DNA of 64,000 nucleotides from Cupriavidus phytohabitans (GTDB lineage Bacteria > Pseudomonadota > Gammaproteobacteria > Burkholderiales > Burkholderiaceae). Positions 17,832-26,282 of this stretch are shown here, in pieces. Where the stretch lies: positions 62,001 through 126,000 of the forward strand of contig NZ_AUFE01000012.1 in the NCBI RefSeq assembly GCF_000426345.1, written 5' to 3'. Each line of letters starts with the position of its first letter. The first letter of the stretch is position 1. The notes beneath the pieces are model-generated. The model ran no database searches. It was given only the letters and a program-made list of their open reading frames with translations, and had not been told where the DNA came from. Position numbers and translations under genes: made by a program.

Positions 17832-19046
17832 TCAGGCCGCGGCCAGATAGGTCTGCACCAGCCGCACCCATGCCGCCGCGCCCAGTGGCAGCACCGCGTC
17901 GTTGAAGTCGTAGCCGGGGTTGTGCACCATGCAGCCGCCGAATTCGCCTTCGCCGTTGCCAAGGATCAGGTAGCACCCCGGCACTGCGTTGAGCATCCAC
18001 GCGAAATCCTCGCTGCCGTTGAGTCCCTTCGGCGCCTGCGTGACCACGTTGTCCGCGCCGACCAGCTCGGTGCAGACACGCTGCGCCAGCAGCGTTTCGG
18101 CTTCGGCGTTGACCATCGGCGGCGTCAGCTGGCGGTAGTCGATTTCCGCTTCAACACCATGCGCCTGTGCTGTCAGCGCGACGATCTCGCGGATGCGCTG
18201 TTCGACCAGCGCGCGCGTCTCTGGCCGCGCGGCGCGCACGTTGAGCCCCAGCGTCACGGCTTCCGGAATCACGTTGTGCGTGGCGCCGCCGCGGATAAAG
18301 CCGACCGACACCACCGCGGTATCGTCCGGCGCGACGTTGCGCGCCACCACCGTCTGCAGCGCGGTGACGATGGCCGCCGCCGCGGCGATCGGGTCGCGTG
18401 CGCGGTGCGGCATCGCGCCGTGGCCGCCCACGCCGCGCACGGTCACGTCGGCCACGTCCGACGACAGGCTCACCGGCCCTGGCAGCACGCGGAACGAACC
18501 CGCCGGCACGCCCGGCATGTTGTGCAGCGCGAAGATTGCATCGCACGGGAAGCGCTTGAACAGCCCGTCCTCGATCATCGCGCGCGCGCCGCACAGGTTC
18601 TCTTCATCGGGCTGGAAGATCAGGTTGAGCGTGCCGTCGAAATCAGGCTGGTCGGCAATTGCCCTGGCCGCCGCCAGCAGGATCGCGGTATGGCCGTCGT
18701 GGCCGCACGCATGCATTTTTCCGGGTACCCGGCTGGCGTAGGGCAAGCCGGTCGCTTCGGTGATCGGCAGCGCGTCCATGTCGGCGCGGATGCCGAGGCG
18801 GCGCGTGCCGCGGCCGCGCTTCAGTTGGCCAACCACGCCGCTCTTGCCGATGCCGGTGTGGACCTCGTAGCCCCAGTCGGCCAGCAGCGTCGCCACCAGC
18901 CTGCTGGTCGCCCCCACCTCGAAGCCCAGCTCGGGCTGCGCGTGGATCTGGCGGCGGATGCCGACGAAGGTCTCGGCGTCGATGCCGATGGCCGGCAGCA
19001 GGTGCGGCAGGTACTGGAATGGCTGGAGCGTCGGTGCGCGGGTCAT
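17832..19046 (-). CDS. M20D-family amidohydrolase (hippurate hydrolase/aminoacylase type)
   Basis: 404 residues. Typical stretches are RRQIHAQPELGFEV, GIRADMDALPI, MHACGHDGHTAILL and ALHNMPGVPAGSF, the metal-binding Cys/His/Glu/His set of hippuricase-like M20D enzymes. The usual PAEE motif reads FQPDEENLCGA, a modest variation that keeps the Glu pair. It should cleave N-acyl or N-aryl amino acids in the cytoplasm. It lies 43 bases downstream of an MHS-type permease on the same strand, which suggests that the permease imports its substrate, and both are divergent from a LysR regulator. Confidence 0.88.
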   Translation of the reverse strand: MTRAPTLQPFQYLPHLLPAIGIDAETFVGIRRQIHAQPELGFEVGATSRLVATLLADWGYEVHTGIGKSGVVGQLKRGRGTRRLGIRADMDALPITEATGLPYASRVPGKMHACGHDGHTAILLAAARAIADQPDFDGTLNLIFQPDEENLCGARAMIEDGLFKRFPCDAIFALHNMPGVPAGSFRVLPGPVSLSSDVADVTVRGVGGHGAMPHRARDPIAAAAAIVTALQTVVARNVAPDDTAVVSVGFIRGGATHNVIPEAVTLGLNVRAARPETRALVEQRIREIVALTAQAHGVEAEIDYRQLTPPMVNAEAETLLAQRVCTELVGADNVVTQAPKGLNGSEDFAWMLNAVPGCYLILGNGEGEFGGCMVHNPGYDFNDAVLPLGAAAWVRLVQTYLAAA

Positions 19047-19089
19047 GGGAGCGGTCTCCGGAAAATGGTCAGGGTTCAGTGGGCGCGGC

Positions 19090-20403
19090 TCAGTGGATGC
19101 GGTTCTCGCGGATGCGCAGCACGGCCAGCAGCGTGATCACGCCGCAGACCAGCATGTAGAGGGCCGGCGACATCGGGTTGCCGGTGCGGGCCAGCATCCA
19201 CGTGACGATGAATTGCGACGAGCCGCCGAACACGGTCACGCCCACGCTGTAGATCACCGACAGGCCGCTGGCGCGCACGCCGGCGGGCAGCATCTCCAGC
19301 ATCATCAGGAACATCGGCGTGGTGCCGAGATTGACCAGCGCGGTCAGCAGCGCCGACACGCACAGCACCAGCGGCACGCTCGGATAGGCATTGATCAGCC
19401 AGAACGCCGGGTACACCGCCAGCATGCTGAGCACCAGCGAGGCCACCACCAGCGGCTTGCGCGCGACCAGGCGGTCAGCGAGGCGGCCGGCGAACAGCGA
19501 CACCACCGTCAGCGTCAGCCCGGTGACACAGCCCGACAGGAACGACAGCGACGCCGGCATATGCAGCACGCGGATCATGTAGGTCGGCATGAAGAACACC
19601 ACCAGGTACATCGTCGCGGTGCCGGCCGTGGTTGCCAAAATGCCTTTGAGCACGGTGGCCCAGTGGTTGCGGAACAGCTCGCCGAGCGGGCTCGGCGCGT
19701 GGGCGTCGGCCTGGTGGGTTTCGTCGAGGTGCGCGCGGATATAGAGTCCCACCGGCGCGATCAGCAGGCCGACCAGGAAGGGCAGGCGCCAGCCCCAGCT
19801 TTCCAGCGACGCGGCCGGCAGCACGGCATACAGCGTGGCGCCGGTCAGCGCGCCCAGCAGCGCCGAAATGCCCTGGCTGCCGAGCTGCCAGCTGACGCGC
19901 CAGCCGCGGCCCTTGACCCCGCCTGCCTCCATCAGCATCGCGGTCGAGGCACCGATCTCGCCGCCGAGCGAAAAGCCCTGCAGCAAGCGGCCCGCGACGA
20001 TCATCAGCGAGCCGGCGATGCCGGCCGACGCATATGGCGGCGCCAGCGCGATGCACAGCGTGCCGAGCACCATCAGGCCGATGGTCAGCGTCATCGCCGC
20101 CTTGCGGCCGCGCCGGTCGGCGTAGCTGCCGATCACCACGCCGCCGAGCGGGCGCATCACGAAGCCGATGCCGAAGGTGGCCACCGCCAGCAGCAGCGAG
20201 CCATAAGGACTGTCGGAGGGGAAGAACAGCTTGCCGATCAGCAGCGAGAAGAAGCTGTAGACGGTGAAATCGAACATCTCCAGCGCATTGCCCAGCGAGC
20301 ACGCCGCGATCAGGCGGAACTGGCTCTGGTTGCGAGGTGTGCTGGCGGTACTGGCGGGGGCGGCCGCGACGCTGGCAGGCGTCGCGAAGGTGGCGTCGTT
20401 CAT
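19090..20403 (-). CDS. MFS metabolite:proton symporter (MHS family)
   Basis: 437 residues, 12 predicted membrane helices. The start at 20403 has GGAG eight bases upstream. GNALEMFDFTVYSFFSLLIGKLFF and GGVVIGSYADRRGRKAAM are the helix 1 and loop 2-3 signatures of the MHS (ShiA/ProP/KgtP-like) group. Substrates of this group are organic acids, betaines and similar. Co-orientation with the M20D amidohydrolase points to an N-acylated amino acid or aromatic acid; that is inference. Confidence 0.88.
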   Translation of the reverse strand: MNDATFATPASVAAAPASTASTPRNQSQFRLIAACSLGNALEMFDFTVYSFFSLLIGKLFFPSDSPYGSLLLAVATFGIGFVMRPLGGVVIGSYADRRGRKAAMTLTIGLMVLGTLCIALAPPYASAGIAGSLMIVAGRLLQGFSLGGEIGASTAMLMEAGGVKGRGWRVSWQLGSQGISALLGALTGATLYAVLPAASLESWGWRLPFLVGLLIAPVGLYIRAHLDETHQADAHAPSPLGELFRNHWATVLKGILATTAGTATMYLVVFFMPTYMIRVLHMPASLSFLSGCVTGLTLTVVSLFAGRLADRLVARKPLVVASLVLSMLAVYPAFWLINAYPSVPLVLCVSALLTALVNLGTTPMFLMMLEMLPAGVRASGLSVIYSVGVTVFGGSSQFIVTWMLARTGNPMSPALYMLVCGVITLLAVLRIRENRIH

Positions 20404-20779
20404 GCAAGGTCTCCACGAACTGGTGGGGGGCTGCACGCACGGCGGACCGGTGTTGTCGGGGCCCGGTGAGCAGGAGCGGCTCGCGCGGCAGTCAGGTTGG
20501 CAACCTGTGGCGCTGAGTATTCAGGCAAACGGACCGGGACAAAAAATCATATATTTTCATCCTGATAACCAGATCGAATCACCGTCATAACCGGTGGCGT
20601 CCCGGTATCGGGAAAACTACTGAAGGATGCCGGCAAAGCCTTGGGCGGAGGGGGTAAGGGCCGGAAGTGCGGCCCGCGACGCGCGTCGGCGTTTGCGCCC
20701 GCGGATGGGGCGTGTGGCCCCGCGCCGGGGCATTGCGCACGGCATCATGGAACAGGAAACAGAAACGGAAACAGAAGCG
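20404..20779. promoter_or_regulatory. Divergent control region between MHS permease and LysR genes
   Basis: A 376-base divergent gap. Most of it is GC-rich and empty, but 20541-20590 is strikingly AT-rich (AAAAAATCATATATTTTCAT), the natural place for the divergent promoters. A T-N11-A LysR box cannot be singled out with certainty. No small open frame with a good ribosome site is seen. Confidence 0.45.
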
Positions 20780-21730
20780 ATGAAACTGCACCAACTGCGG
20801 GTCCTGCTTGCCGTGGCCGAGCACGGCAGCATCCATGAAGCGGCGCGCGCGCTGCATATCTCGCAGCCGGCGCTGTCCAAGGCCATCGCCGAGCTGGAGC
20901 GCGAGCTCGGCGTGACGCTGCTGTCGCGCTCGGTGCGCGGCGTCAGCCTGACTGCCTACGGCCTGGCGCTGGTCAAGCGCGCCAGCGTGGTCGAGCAAGA
21001 GCTGCGGCACGCGCTGGAAGACATCGAGTCGATCCGCGGCCATGCCGAGGCCGAACTGAACATCGGCTTCACCGCGGTGGCCTCCAGCGGCCCGCTGCCG
21101 GCGGCCATCGCGGCGTTCCGGCAGCGCTTCCCGAATGTCGCGCTGCGCGGGTTCGAACTGCGCCCCCAGCAGATCCAGGAAGGCCTGCGCGAAGGGCGCC
21201 TCGACCTGGGGCTGATCTCCACCAACAGCGGCCCCGGCTCGGCCTCGCTGCAATGGGAGCCGCTGTTCTCGGTCGGCATGAAACTGGCCGTGCGCGCCGG
21301 CCACCCGCTGCGCCGCACGCGCCGGCTGCGGCCGCTGCTGGATGCCGACTGGCTGGTGCTCGACCCGGTCGACGATGCCGGCAGCCCGCTCGCCAGCCTG
21401 ATGCGGCTGCACCGGATGGAGATGCCGCGCCGGGTGGTGCAGAGCGCATCGAACCTGCTCGGCCTGCAGCTGGCCACGCGCACCGACCTGATCAGCATGT
21501 GGTCGGACTTTGTCTTCCACGGCACCGGCGGCCCACTGCAGCTGGCCAGCGACCAGCTGGTGCCGCTGCCGATCCAGGACGAGCTGCCGGATTTCCGCGT
21601 ATTCCTGGTCTATCGCTCGGTCGACCTGATGACGCACGCGTGTGCCGAATTCAGCCGCGAAGTGCGGCATTGTGCCCGCGAGCGCCGCGATGCGCCGCCC
21701 GCCATGCGCCGGGCCCGATCCGCTTCATAA
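20780..21730 (+). CDS. LysR-family transcriptional regulator
   Basis: 316 residues from the ATG at 20780; an in-frame ATG at 20747 would add eleven residues made mostly of an ETETE repeat. The helix-turn-helix LLAVAEHGSIHEAARALHISQPALSKAIAELERELG is clear, followed by a periplasmic-binding-like effector domain. The C-terminus is Arg-rich. Divergent from the MHS permease and M20D genes, it most likely controls them in response to their substrate. Confidence 0.9.
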   Translation: MKLHQLRVLLAVAEHGSIHEAARALHISQPALSKAIAELERELGVTLLSRSVRGVSLTAYGLALVKRASVVEQELRHALEDIESIRGHAEAELNIGFTAVASSGPLPAAIAAFRQRFPNVALRGFELRPQQIQEGLREGRLDLGLISTNSGPGSASLQWEPLFSVGMKLAVRAGHPLRRTRRLRPLLDADWLVLDPVDDAGSPLASLMRLHRMEMPRRVVQSASNLLGLQLATRTDLISMWSDFVFHGTGGPLQLASDQLVPLPIQDELPDFRVFLVYRSVDLMTHACAEFSREVRHCARERRDAPPAMRRARSAS

Positions 21731-21793
21731 GCGCCGCCGGGATGCCACGGCGGCGCCGATGCCGCACAATGGCGCCCGGGAGACTGATATCCG

Positions 21794-22714
21794 ATGGACA
21801 AACTCAAGCAAATCGAAGCCTTTATCGCCGTGGTGGAGCACGGCAGCATGGCGGCCGCGGCGTTGACGCAGAACGTCACGCCGGTGATGATCGGCCGCCG
21901 CATCAACGCGCTGGAAGCGCGTATCGGCGTCAAGCTGCTGCACCGCTCCACGCGCCGCATCGCCGTGACCGAGCAGGGCGCGGTGTTCATGGAGCAATGC
22001 AAGAAGGCGCTCGCCGACCTGGACCGCGCCGAGATGCTGATCGCCGAAGGCAAGCACAAGGCCACCGGCCACCTGATCGTGTCGGCGCCGGCCGCGTTCG
22101 GCCGCAAGCACGTGGCGCCGCACGCGCCGGCCTTCCTGGCCGCGAACCCGGAAGTGCAGATCTCGTTCAACCTGACCGACCGCGTGGTCGACCTGGTGCG
22201 CGAGGGCTATGACGTGGGCATCCGCATCGGCGGCGCGATCGACCCCAACTTCGTCGCGATCAAGCTGGCGCAGAACAAGCGCGTGGTGTGCGGCACGCCC
22301 GCGTACTTTGCCAAATACGGCGTGCCGCAGACGCTGGACGACCTCGAGCACCACAACTGCCTGGCGTTCAACCTGCAGGGCGGCCAGCAGCGCGGCTGGT
22401 ACTTCAGCCAGAACGGCAAGGCCGTGACGGTGCGCGTCAACGGCAACCTCGACTGCAACGACGGCGAGCTGCTGCACCGCTGGACCGGCGAGGGACTCGG
22501 GCTGGGCTGGCGCTCGACCTGGGAGATCCTGCCGCAGCTGGAGAGCGGCGAGCTGATTACCGTGCTCGACGAATACGCGCTGCCCGACTACGACATCCTC
22601 GCGGTGTACCCGCAGCAGCGCCCGGTGCCGGCCAAGATCCGCTTCTTTATCGAGCACCTGAAAGCGCAGTTCGCGCGTCCCGGCTACTGGATGGCCGGCG
22701 GTAACGGCGACTGA
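21794..22714 (+). CDS. LysR-family transcriptional regulator, CrgA-like
   Basis: 306 residues. The N-terminus (MDKLKQIEAFIAVVEHGSMAAAALTQNVTPVMIGRRINALEARIG) is the LysR helix-turn-helix. The effector domain has APAAFGRKHVAPHAPAFL and ITVLDEY stretches of the CrgA-like group. It follows the other LysR gene by 63 bases on the same strand, but the two are not close paralogues. Target genes are not evident; the crotonase operon is the nearest candidate. Confidence 0.9.
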   Translation: MDKLKQIEAFIAVVEHGSMAAAALTQNVTPVMIGRRINALEARIGVKLLHRSTRRIAVTEQGAVFMEQCKKALADLDRAEMLIAEGKHKATGHLIVSAPAAFGRKHVAPHAPAFLAANPEVQISFNLTDRVVDLVREGYDVGIRIGGAIDPNFVAIKLAQNKRVVCGTPAYFAKYGVPQTLDDLEHHNCLAFNLQGGQQRGWYFSQNGKAVTVRVNGNLDCNDGELLHRWTGEGLGLGWRSTWEILPQLESGELITVLDEYALPDYDILAVYPQQRPVPAKIRFFIEHLKAQFARPGYWMAGGNGD

Positions 22715-22733
22715 AGGCCTTTGCGCCGATGCC

Positions 22734-23108
22734 ATGGCAGCCTGGCTCGCCGACCTCGTCGTCATCGTGCACGGCCTGTTTATCGTGTTCGTGGTGGCCG
22801 GCGGCCTGCTGGTGCTGCGCTGGCCCCGGCTGGCATGGGTACACCTGCCGGCCGCGGCGTGGGGCGTGATGATCGAGTGGTCCGGCTGGATCTGCCCGCT
22901 GACGCCGCTGGAGAATGCGCTGCGCCGTGCCGCGGGAGAGGCGGGCTACAGCGAGGGCTTTGTCGAGCGCTACCTGTTGCCGCTGATCTATCCGGTGGGA
23001 CTGACGCCTGCCGTGCAGCTTTGGCTTGGCCTGATTGTGCTGGTGGTCAACGTGACGGTCTACGCGGCGGTCTATGCGAGGTGGTGGCGCCGACGGCGCC
23101 ACCGTTGA
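22734..23108 (+). CDS. DUF2784 membrane protein
   Basis: 124 residues with three hydrophobic segments: DLVVIVHGLFIVFVVAGGLL, WVHLPAAAWGVMIEWSGWICPLTPLE and LTPAVQLWLGLIVLVVNVTVY. The central W-x-CPLTPLE stretch is the DUF2784 hallmark. The function of this family is unknown. The gene begins 19 bases after the LysR stop, so it is probably co-transcribed, and it converges with the crotonase gene at its 3' end. Confidence 0.85.
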   Translation: MAAWLADLVVIVHGLFIVFVVAGGLLVLRWPRLAWVHLPAAAWGVMIEWSGWICPLTPLENALRRAAGEAGYSEGFVERYLLPLIYPVGLTPAVQLWLGLIVLVVNVTVYAAVYARWWRRRRHR

Positions 23109-23118
23109 GCGAAAGGCT

Positions 23119-23967
23119 TCAACGCGCCGGGTCAAAACGCGGCGCGCGTTTCTCCATGTTGGCCAGCACCGCCTCGCGCTGGTTGGGCGAGCCGACCAGG
23201 CGGTCCTGCTCGTCCGACTCGGCCTGCAGGATGGCGGCATTGTCGCCGCGCTCGACCACGGCCATCAGCCGCTTGGCCGCGCGGATCGCATCCGGGTTCT
23301 TCTGCGCGACCTGGCGCGCCGCTTCCAGCGCCGCGGCGCGCGGGTCGTCGGCGACGTAGGTGGCGAGCCCCAGCTCGCACGCTTCGGTGCCGCTGAGCAC
23401 GCGCGCGCTGTAGACCAGTTCGCGCAGCACGTCGGGGCGCACCAGCCCGCGCGTCAGCACCATGCCGGCCATGTCGGGCACGAGGCCCCACTTCATCTCC
23501 ATCACCGATAGCTTCGTATCGGGCGCGACGTAGCGCACATCCGCGCCCAGCGCCACCTGCAGGCCGCCGCCGAAGGCCACGCCGTGCACCGCCGCGAACA
23601 CCGGCACCGGCAGCTCGCGCCACACCATGCAGGCGTACTGCGGGCGGTTGGAAATGCCGTTGGTGCGCTTGCCGAGCCGTCCGCCGCCAATGCTGTCGCC
23701 GTCGCTGCCGTTTTCGCTGCTGCCGCCATCGCCGGACAGCATGCCGGCCATGCGGCCCATGTCCAGGCCCGCGCAGAAGGCTCGGCCTTCACCTGACAGC
23801 ACCACGGCGCGCAGGTCCGGCATGCGGGCCAGCTGCTCGCCGGTCTCGATCAGCGCGTCGAACATCGCCTGGTCGAGCGCATTCATCTTGTCAGGACGGT
23901 TCAGGCGCACGTCGGCGACGCCGCCTTCGATGGTGACGATGATCCGTTCATTGCTGCTGGCGCTCAT
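23119..23967 (-). CDS. Enoyl-CoA hydratase/isomerase (crotonase) family protein
   Basis: 282 residues. AAGGAG stands about seven bases before the ATG at 23967. The oxyanion-hole stretches GEGRAFCAGLDMG and AAVHGVAFGGGLQVALGADVR are clear; VMEMKWGLVPDMAGM carries the expected acidic residue. A Gly/Ser-rich insert (DGGSSENGSDGDS, about 80-92) is longer than in typical hydratases. It acts on an acyl-CoA. The gene is third of a minus-strand operon with another crotonase and a dienoyl-CoA-reductase-like enzyme, which suggests breakdown of an unsaturated or cyclic acyl-CoA. Confidence 0.88.
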   Translation of the reverse strand: MSASSNERIIVTIEGGVADVRLNRPDKMNALDQAMFDALIETGEQLARMPDLRAVVLSGEGRAFCAGLDMGRMAGMLSGDGGSSENGSDGDSIGGGRLGKRTNGISNRPQYACMVWRELPVPVFAAVHGVAFGGGLQVALGADVRYVAPDTKLSVMEMKWGLVPDMAGMVLTRGLVRPDVLRELVYSARVLSGTEACELGLATYVADDPRAAALEAARQVAQKNPDAIRAAKRLMAVVERGDNAAILQAESDEQDRLVGSPNQREAVLANMEKRAPRFDPAR

Positions 23968-24022
23968 GCGCGGGCTCCTTGGGTTGGTATGCCGGGTGTG
24001 GTGCAAACGGCGAGGACGCTGC

Positions 24023-24808
24023 TCAGCGGCCCTTGAACTGCGGCTTGCGCTTCTCCACGAAGGCAGCGACGCCTTCCTTGCAATCGTCGCTGCGGCTGGC
24101 GCGCGACTGCAGCGTGGCTTCGACTTCCAGCTGCGCGGCGAGATCGTTGCCGAAGCTCTGGTTCAGCGCTTCCTTGATCATGCCGTAGGCCGCCGTCGGC
24201 ATGGTGGCAAGGTGCTGCGCGAGCTTGCCGGCTTCATCCTGCAACGCGGCATCGTCATGGACCTTCCACACCAGCCCGATGCGGTGCGCTTCCTCGGCAT
24301 CGATCTTCTCGGCCAGGATGGCCAGCGCGCGGGCGCGCATCTCGCCGGCGTAGCGCGGCAGGAAGTAGGTGCTGCCGGCATCGGGAATCAGGCCGATCTT
24401 GGAGAACGCCTGCAGGAAGCTGGCCGAGCGCGCTGCCAGCACCACGTCGCCGGCCAGCGCCAGGCTCATGCCCGCACCGGCGGCCACGCCGTTGACCGCG
24501 GTGATGACCGGCTTGGGCATCTGGCGCAGCGCAAGGATGATCGGGTGATAGCGCTCGCGCAGCATCTGGCCGGAATCCTGCAGGCCATTGCCGCCCGACT
24601 GGCGCGCGGCCAGGTCGGCGCCGGCGCAGAAACCGCGCCCAGCACCGGTAATCAGCACGGCGCGCACCTGGGCATCCGCGGCGGCGCGGTCCACGCCTTC
24701 GCGCAGCTCGCGCATCAGGTCGGCGTTCATTGCGTTGAGCACGTCCGGGCGGTTCAGGGTCAGCGTCGCCACGCCTGCGCTGGTTTGGTAGAGCACGGAT
24801 GCTGTCAT
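24023..24808 (-). CDS. Enoyl-CoA hydratase/isomerase, PaaG-like
   Basis: 261 residues. It contains GAGRGFCAGADLA, AVNGVAAGAGMSLALAGD and FSKIGLIPDAGSTYFLPR. The IPDAGS stretch, with Asp where hydratases have a different residue, matches the PaaG/1,2-epoxyphenylacetyl-CoA isomerase group. No other paa genes are nearby, so the role is more likely a general delta3-delta2 or ring-opening isomerase in the same acyl-CoA route as its neighbours. Confidence 0.87.
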   Translation of the reverse strand: MTASVLYQTSAGVATLTLNRPDVLNAMNADLMRELREGVDRAAADAQVRAVLITGAGRGFCAGADLAARQSGGNGLQDSGQMLRERYHPIILALRQMPKPVITAVNGVAAGAGMSLALAGDVVLAARSASFLQAFSKIGLIPDAGSTYFLPRYAGEMRARALAILAEKIDAEEAHRIGLVWKVHDDAALQDEAGKLAQHLATMPTAAYGMIKEALNQSFGNDLAAQLEVEATLQSRASRSDDCKEGVAAFVEKRKPQFKGR

Positions 24809-24862
24809 CGTTGGTTCTCCATGTATCGTTGTGGTTGCTCTTGAGTTTTTTGGGGACGCACG

Positions 24863-25666
24863 TCAGCGCATGGGTTTGAGCGCGTCGGCCGAAGCGTCAC
24901 CCAGCTTGCTGCCGCCATCGCAGTCAAGGATGGTGCCGGTCACGAAGTGCGCGTTGTCGCTGCTCAGGTACATGGCGGCGTCGGCGATATCTTCCTTGGT
25001 GCCGTAGTCGCGCAGCGCCAGGCGTGCCTTGTAGCGCGCTTCGGCTTCGGGCGTCGGCGCCAGCCGCGCCATGCCTTCTGTATCGGCGATCGGCCCGGGC
25101 GAGATGCCGTTGACGCGCACGCCGGCCGGGCCCCACTCCATTGCCAGGCACTTGATCAGCATGTTGATGCCGGCCTTGGCCGCGCAGGCATGGGCCTGGA
25201 ACATCATGGCGTTGACGCCCTGCGGCGCGGTGATGGCGATCAGCGACGCACCGGGCTTGCTCAGGTAGTCGAAGCTGGCGCGGAATACGTTGAAGGTGCC
25301 GAGCAGGTCGATGTCGACCACGGTCTTGAACGCATTGGCCGACATGCCAACCACCGGCGCGAGGAAGTTGCCGGCGGCGCCGGAGATCACCACGTCGATC
25401 GGACCCAGCTCCTGGCGCGTGCGCGCCAGTGCCGCCTCCACCGCGGCATAGTCGCGCACGTCGGCCGCCATGCCGATCGCGGTGCCGCCCGCGGCGGCGA
25501 TGCCGTCGGCGGCGGCCTGGATACGGTCCTCGGTACGGCTGATCAGCGCCAGCTTCGCGCCGGCGCGGGCGAAGCCGTGCGCGATGCCGAGGTTGATGCC
25601 GGAAGAAGCGCCGGCGATGAATACTGTCTTGCCGGCGAAGGCGTCTGCGCGAAAGGCACTGGGCAT
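24863..25666 (-). CDS. SDR oxidoreductase resembling 2,4-dienoyl-CoA reductase
   Basis: 267 residues. The start at 25666 has GAGG about seven bases upstream. The cofactor loop reads GASSGINLGIA, the widened glycine motif of peroxisomal-type 2,4-dienoyl-CoA reductases. The usual YxxxK catalytic pair is replaced by HACAAK, keeping Lys but lacking Tyr, as in that same group. It likely reduces a dienoyl-CoA with NADPH. It is first in the operon with two crotonases and is preceded by a putative leader peptide and stem-loop. Confidence 0.87.
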   Translation of the reverse strand: MPSAFRADAFAGKTVFIAGASSGINLGIAHGFARAGAKLALISRTEDRIQAAADGIAAAGGTAIGMAADVRDYAAVEAALARTRQELGPIDVVISGAAGNFLAPVVGMSANAFKTVVDIDLLGTFNVFRASFDYLSKPGASLIAITAPQGVNAMMFQAHACAAKAGINMLIKCLAMEWGPAGVRVNGISPGPIADTEGMARLAPTPEAEARYKARLALRDYGTKEDIADAAMYLSSDNAHFVTGTILDCDGGSKLGDASADALKPMR

Positions 25667-25707
25667 GGATAGTCCTCTTGATCGATGGTCAGGCAATGCG
25701 AGGGGCG

Positions 25708-25744
25708 GCCGCATCCGCAGGCAGGAGGAGCCTGCGGATGCGGC
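25708..25744 (-). other. 15-bp perfect stem-loop in the leader of the crotonase/SDR operon
   Basis: GCCGCATCCGCAGGC pairs perfectly with GCCTGCGGATGCGGC around a seven-base loop. It starts two bases after the stop of the putative leader peptide and ends 41 bases before the SDR start. No T tract follows, so it may be a translation-coupled attenuator working with Rho, or a block to exonucleases. Confidence 0.6.
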
Positions 25745-25746
25745 GC

Positions 25747-25818
25747 TCAGGAAATGAAAACCGGGAGAGGGTGCGAACGCAGGCCGGACGGCCGCGCGGG
25801 CGCGGTGCGATCACGCAT
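25747..25818 (-). CDS. Putative 23-residue leader peptide
   Basis: An ATG at 25818 preceded by GGAGA at the right spacing opens a 23-codon frame ending in TGA at 25747. The peptide begins MRDRTAPARPSG, has four Arg and four Pro, and ends HPLPVFIS. It is immediately followed on the same strand by the strongest hairpin of this gap and then by the SDR gene. This is the layout of ribosome-mediated attenuation. The ribosome site and position are direct observations; the role is inference. Confidence 0.5.
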   Translation of the reverse strand: MRDRTAPARPSGLRSHPLPVFIS

Positions 25819-26102
25819 GATGGGTCTCCATGACGGTTGTTCTGGTGCGCGTCCGCGGCGGTGTCGCGGCGCAGGCCTCTGTGTTGGGCCCTCGCGATCC
25901 TAACCCGAAGCACGCATTCGGTTATGGCCGCGTTTCGTCAGCGATGGAAGGGAGGCGGTGCGTCAATGTGCGCAACCCCGCACGGCATTGCAGCCGCACG
26001 CGCTTGCGCAAGTGATTGGCCGGAAAGGGAATTTGCCGCGCTGCGGCATTGTTCGCGAGGACCCGCTGGCCTCCGATGCTCAGCGCTGCAAAAGCCAGCC
26101 CT
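25819..26102. other. Upstream region of the leader peptide, no gene seen
   Basis: About 280 bases between the leader peptide and the GntR terminator. Small open frames on both strands lack ribosome sites and look random. The promoter for the leader and SDR operon should be here, but no clear -35/-10 pair stands out. Confidence 0.35.
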
Positions 26103-26142
26103 CAGAAAAAAGAAAGCCCGCACACCGTTGCAGCGTGCGGGC
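26103..26142 (-). terminator. Intrinsic terminator of the dctA-gntR unit
   Basis: On the minus strand GCCCGCAC / GTGCGGGC form an 8-bp perfect stem with an 11-base loop, followed by TTTCTTTTTT. It lies about 140 bases beyond the gntR stop. Confidence 0.75.
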
Positions 26143-26282
26143 GGCCTTCCGGCGATGATGCGCGAAAGGCGGAGTGCTCATGAAGTGCGCCCCCGCGTCT
26201 TCATGGCGAGGACAAGTGTGCCCGGGCGCGGCCCAGGCCGCTTTGACCAACGTCAAGCGCTGCTCAACGGCCTGCTCGAGTC

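Noticed and set aside
18958-20469. 503-codon open frame opposite the permease and amidohydrolase
   Set aside because: It spans two real genes on the other strand and gives His/Gln/Arg-rich nonsense.
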